From: Actinomycetota bacterium
GTDB lineage: Bacteria > Actinomycetota > Acidimicrobiia > Acidimicrobiales > Ilumatobacteraceae
DNA: 9,354 nucleotides
Reading direction: 5' to 3'
Assembly (NCBI GenBank): GCA_009923685.1
Contig: RFTA01000017.1
Location: forward strand, 1 to 9,354
In this document: in pieces, positions 6,679 through 9,354 of the stretch
How positions within the stretch are numbered: the first letter of the stretch is position 1
Layout: every line of letters begins with the position of its first letter
Made by a program: the position numbers and the translations under genes
Notes under the pieces: generated by a model
The model's database searches: none
Told to the model about the DNA's origin: nothing
What the model saw: the letters and a program-made list of their open reading frames with translations, nothing else

Positions 6679-7863
6679 ATGAAAACTTTCGTTGATGTAG
6701 GTGTACCAAAGAAGTTCGCCGACAAATTATCAAGTCGAGGTATTGCATCGCCGTTTGAGATTCAAGAAGCTGCGTTGCCTGATGGCTTGGCCGGACTTGA
6801 TGTTTGTGGCAAAGCACCTACTGGTTCCGGAAAAACAATCGCGTTCGGTCTCGTTTTAGCTGTAAGACTGCAAAAGTCAAAACCAGGGCAGCCAGGCGGT
6901 TTAGTTCTTGTGCCAACTCGAGAGTTGGCGATTCAAGTTGCAAAAGAGATCAGCATGCTTTGCGATGGCACTGACTTGCGCGTGGCGTCTGTTTATGGCG
7001 GTGCGGGTTATGGACCTCAAGTTAAGGCAGTCCGTGGTGCGAGCATCATCGTTGCGACACCAGGTCGGCTCGAAGACTTGCTAGAGCGTCGTGACATGTC
7101 GTTGAGTGCAGTGACGATAGCCGTTCTCGATGAAGCCGATCGCATGTCTGATATGGGTTTTTTGCCGGCAGTCCGAAGAATTTTGCGAGCCCTGCCCAAG
7201 CAGCGTCAAGTTCTGTTGTTCTCAGCGACGCTAGATGGTGACATCTCTCAAGTTGTCAAAGAGTTTCAAAACAACCCAAAACGTCACGAGTCAAAGTCGC
7301 AAGAAGCCGAGCCCGATATTGACCATAAGTTTTGGCTTGTTGGTCGAAACGATCGTGTTACGACGATTTCACAACTTGTAAATCATTACGAACGAATCAT
7401 CCTGTTTAGTCGCACAAAGCACGGGTGCGATCGTCTTGCAAAGCAACTTGATAATGCAGGTGTTCGCTCGTCAGTTATTCACGGCAATAAGAGCCAGGCA
7501 CAGCGTGAGAGATCACTTGAAGAATTTCGTCGCGGAAAATCCAATGTCTTGGTCGCAACCGATGTTGCTGCACGTGGCATTCATATTGATGATGTCCCAT
7601 GTGTAGTGCACTTTGACCCACCCGCTGATCACAAAGATTACATTCATCGTTCGGGTCGAACTGGGCGAGCGGGATCGAAAGGCGTGGTGATCTCATTGGT
7701 TGATCCTTCGCAGCGACGCTCGGTAAGCAAATTGGCACGAGACGCCGATGTCGACGCCGACTTCGTTTCACCAGAATTTGATGCCGCCGACCCTGACCAA
7801 GTTAAAGCACGCCCGGGTGAAGTCGGTGGCGTTTTGATCAGCGTTGCTGCTTCAGCCGAGTAA
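6679..7863 (+). CDS. DEAD-box ATP-dependent RNA helicase
   Basis: Cytoplasmic RNA helicase of 394 aa that uses ATP to open RNA duplexes, probably in ribosome assembly or mRNA turnover. All core motifs are present in order: Q motif with SPFEIQEAALP (Gln29), motif I APTGSGKT (46-53), Ia PTRELA (79-84), GG (107-108), Ib TPGR (127-130), II DEAD (151-154), III SAT (182-184), IV ILFSRTK (240-246), V ATDVAARGIHI (293-303) and VI HRSGRTGRAG (323-332). It is close to a minimal core: only about 60 residues follow motif VI and there is no long basic or RNA-binding tail, so it is shorter than CsdA- or RhlE-type proteins with extensions. The ATG at 6679 is chosen because the Q-motif region begins there; the 30 upstream codons belong to the oxidase gene in another frame. 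It begins 2 nt after the oxidase stop and ends 5 nt before the converging hydroxylase gene. Confidence 0.95.
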   Translation: MKTFVDVGVPKKFADKLSSRGIASPFEIQEAALPDGLAGLDVCGKAPTGSGKTIAFGLVLAVRLQKSKPGQPGGLVLVPTRELAIQVAKEISMLCDGTDLRVASVYGGAGYGPQVKAVRGASIIVATPGRLEDLLERRDMSLSAVTIAVLDEADRMSDMGFLPAVRRILRALPKQRQVLLFSATLDGDISQVVKEFQNNPKRHESKSQEAEPDIDHKFWLVGRNDRVTTISQLVNHYERIILFSRTKHGCDRLAKQLDNAGVRSSVIHGNKSQAQRERSLEEFRRGKSNVLVATDVAARGIHIDDVPCVVHFDPPADHKDYIHRSGRTGRAGSKGVVISLVDPSQRRSVSKLARDADVDADFVSPEFDAADPDQVKARPGEVGGVLISVAASAE

Positions 7864-7915
7864 AAAACTTAAAAACAAATATCTTGTGGCCGAACTGGCA
7901 CACGAGATAATTCTT
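7862..7915. terminator. Candidate bidirectional intrinsic terminator between helicase and hydroxylase genes
   Basis: An imperfect inverted repeat pairs ATCTTGTGGCC (7881-7891) with GGCACACGAGAT (7897-7908) around the loop GAACT. Read on the plus strand it gives 11 pairs, one of them U-G, with a single-base bulge. Read on the minus strand the wobble becomes a C-A mismatch. On the minus strand the hairpin is followed by ATTTGTTTTTAAG and then six T (7880 down to 7862), a good U-tract. On the plus strand only AATTCTTT follows, so termination there would be weaker. The hairpin lies inside the last codons of the minus-strand hydroxylase gene, and its first T-tract runs into that gene's stop codon. 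This was found by eye; no folding energy was computed. Confidence 0.55.
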
Positions 7916-9354
7916 TGCCAGTGGCATTGCGTATTGCTGCGGCGATAGCCGGGGTGACCGAAATACAAGGTGGCTCGCCGATGCCCTTTGCGCCGAGCGG
8001 CGCTTGTGGTTCGGGCTCTTCAATCATTACTGCCACGACGCTGGGCGCGTCGAGGGCAGTAGGCAGCAAGTAGTCAGTGAAACTTGGGTTTCGCATTTTG
8101 CCGTTGTCAAGAACGATTTCTTCCATCACTGCAAGACCGAGACCTTGGGCGATGCCACCTTCGATCTGACCAAGTGCTGCGATCGGATTTAACACTCGGC
8201 CGACATCTTGTGCTGTTGCTATCTGGATCACCTTTACCAGACCGAGTTCGACATCTACGTCGACAACGGCACGGTGAGCGACAAATGCGAACGCGACATG
8301 GCAATTGCCCTGGCCATTCTCGTCGAGTTCTTCGGTTGGTCGATGGTGATGTTCAAAAGTTTCATCGATCAAGACACCGGACGACGCTTCAACGACACTA
8401 ATTCGGAAGTCTCCGATCATGTCGACAACGTCGGTGTCTTCAATAACCAGTCGCAATGGATCGATGTTGTATTTCTTGCCTACATGTTCAAATAATCGCT
8501 GTCGTACGAGGCGACAAGCGCCGTCAACCGCGCCACCACTCATCCATGTTTGTCGAGATGCAGAGGTGCTGCCAGCCGAGCCGATGCCAGTATCGACTGT
8601 GTCTAGAACGACATCATCTACACCCAAGACAGATCGTGCGATTTGTGGAGCAAGAACGACGAAACCTTGGCCAACCTCGACTGTTGCAAATTTTAGGGTT
8701 GCCACGCCATCTTTGAGTTGGCATCTTGCGGTTGCGAAGTCGTCAAAGGTCTCGCTATACATCAGATTTTTTATCGATACACCCCAGCCGACGCCACGCA
8801 CGATGTTTTGTGGAAGTGACGTCAAACCCGACCCACCGACGAATTCGAGTTGATTCGCAGATTCTGCCAACGGTTCTGGAAGTTCAATTGCATCGGTTTC
8901 ACGAATGCAGCGGGCGACTGGCGCAACGCTTTCAATGATTTGCCCCGTGATCAACTTGTCTCCTGTGACCATTGCGTTGCGTAGCCGAATCTCGACAGGC
9001 GACAGGCCGCACGCTGCGGCCAATTTATCCATTTGACTTTCGTGAGCGAAACATGCCTGCACGACGCCGAACCCCCGCATCGCTCCGCACGGTGGGTTAT
9101 TCGTGCGAACTGCGTATCCGTCGATCGTCGCGTTAGGGCAACGATATGGACCTTGTATATGTGTGATGCCGTTGATTAAAACCGCTGAACTAGTCGACGC
9201 ATAGGCGCCACCGTCAAAAACAAGCCTGGCCTCAATTCGTAATATTTCGCCTTCGCGCGTGGCATGATGACGAATTGAAATTTTGGCCGGGTGGCGATGC
9301 ACGTGTCCATAAAACGATTCTTCACGACCGTATTGCATTTTGATTGGTCGAGAT
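7869..9354 (-). CDS. Xanthine dehydrogenase-type molybdenum hydroxylase, large (Moco-binding) subunit, N-terminal part outside window
   Basis: Molybdopterin-binding catalytic subunit of the xanthine oxidase family, probably oxidising xanthine/hypoxanthine or another N-heterocycle or aldehyde. The frame runs off the right window edge. Residues before the first ATG (SRPIK, then MQYGREESFYGHVHRHP) match the family motif 'RPVK..ysREE.f..xxxRHP', so ATG at 9338 is internal and not the start. About 494 residues are visible, the C-terminal two thirds of a usual 750-800 aa subunit. Counting from the ATG at 9338, conserved elements are GAMRGFG at 85-91, EVGQG at 221-225, STSASRQTWMSGGA at 257-270, AQDVGRVLNP at 376-385, EGGIAQGLG at 393-401 and GAKGIGEPP at 449-457. 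Glu455 occupies the catalytic-base position. The FAD and iron-sulfur partners would be encoded by separate genes, not seen here. Substrate assignment to xanthine is probable but unproven; CO dehydrogenase or aldehyde oxidase relatives are possible. Confidence 0.88.
   Translation of the reverse strand, partial: SRPIKMQYGREESFYGHVHRHPAKISIRHHATREGEILRIEARLVFDGGAYASTSSAVLINGITHIQGPYRCPNATIDGYAVRTNNPPCGAMRGFGVVQACFAHESQMDKLAAACGLSPVEIRLRNAMVTGDKLITGQIIESVAPVARCIRETDAIELPEPLAESANQLEFVGGSGLTSLPQNIVRGVGWGVSIKNLMYSETFDDFATARCQLKDGVATLKFATVEVGQGFVVLAPQIARSVLGVDDVVLDTVDTGIGSAGSTSASRQTWMSGGAVDGACRLVRQRLFEHVGKKYNIDPLRLVIEDTDVVDMIGDFRISVVEASSGVLIDETFEHHHRPTEELDENGQGNCHVAFAFVAHRAVVDVDVELGLVKVIQIATAQDVGRVLNPIAALGQIEGGIAQGLGLAVMEEIVLDNGKMRNPSFTDYLLPTALDAPSVVAVMIEEPEPQAPLGAKGIGEPPCISVTPAIAAAIRNATGKELSRVPVRPQDICF

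Noticed and set aside
8419..8853. A 144-codon plus-strand open frame inside the hydroxylase gene, with other overlapping plus-strand frames nearby.
   Set aside because: It is a shadow of the minus-strand hydroxylase, whose conserved motifs run through the whole region; the plus-strand peptides are low-complexity and resemble no family.
1..9354. Search for a defence system, phage remnant, transposon, CRISPR array or biosynthetic cluster.
   Set aside because: All coding space is filled by recognisable housekeeping and transport families, and no direct repeats, terminal inverted repeats, integrase or transposase motifs were seen.

Overview
The window looks like a stretch of ordinary, densely packed chromosome from an actinobacterium, most plausibly a member of the Acidimicrobiia. 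I infer this from the moderate G+C content (about half, by eye), frequent TTG/GTG/ATG start overlaps, and a SecG whose loop (HSGRGGGLSDMFGGG) resembles actinobacterial SecG. No phage, insertion sequence, CRISPR array or other mobile signature is visible. The taxonomic guess is an inference and has not been checked by any search.

Positions 1-3658 hold the 3' part of a dipeptide/oligopeptide ABC-importer operon: permease DppB (cut by the left window edge), permease DppC, and the two ATPases DppD and DppF. These are joined by short overlaps (8, 1 and 4 nt). The substrate-binding protein is not in the window and is presumably upstream. Fifteen nucleotides after dppF comes secG, the small Sec translocon subunit. 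Seventeen nucleotides after secG lies a class II tRNA-Leu gene whose anticodon loop reads AAG, an uncommon bacterial anticodon. I see no terminator between dppB and the tRNA, so all of this could be one transcript.

After an 89-nt gap, a second plus-strand unit runs from 4104 to 7863. It holds a 12-helix-type MFS transporter, an FAD-linked sugar-lactone oxidase of the ALO/GULO family (ATGA overlap with the MFS gene), and a DEAD-box RNA helicase two nucleotides further on. The transporter and oxidase are probably translationally coupled and may share a substrate. The helicase is probably only a passenger in the transcript.

From 7869 to the right edge, on the minus strand, is the C-terminal part of a xanthine-dehydrogenase-type molybdenum hydroxylase large subunit, cut at its N-terminal end by the window. 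It converges on the helicase with only 5 nt between the stop codons. A hairpin with flanking T-tracts lies inside the last codons of the hydroxylase gene and probably acts as a shared terminator.

I found no convincing previously undescribed system. The points most worth a second look are the tRNA-Leu(AAG), the terminator embedded in coding sequence, and the dppF-secG-tRNA linkage.
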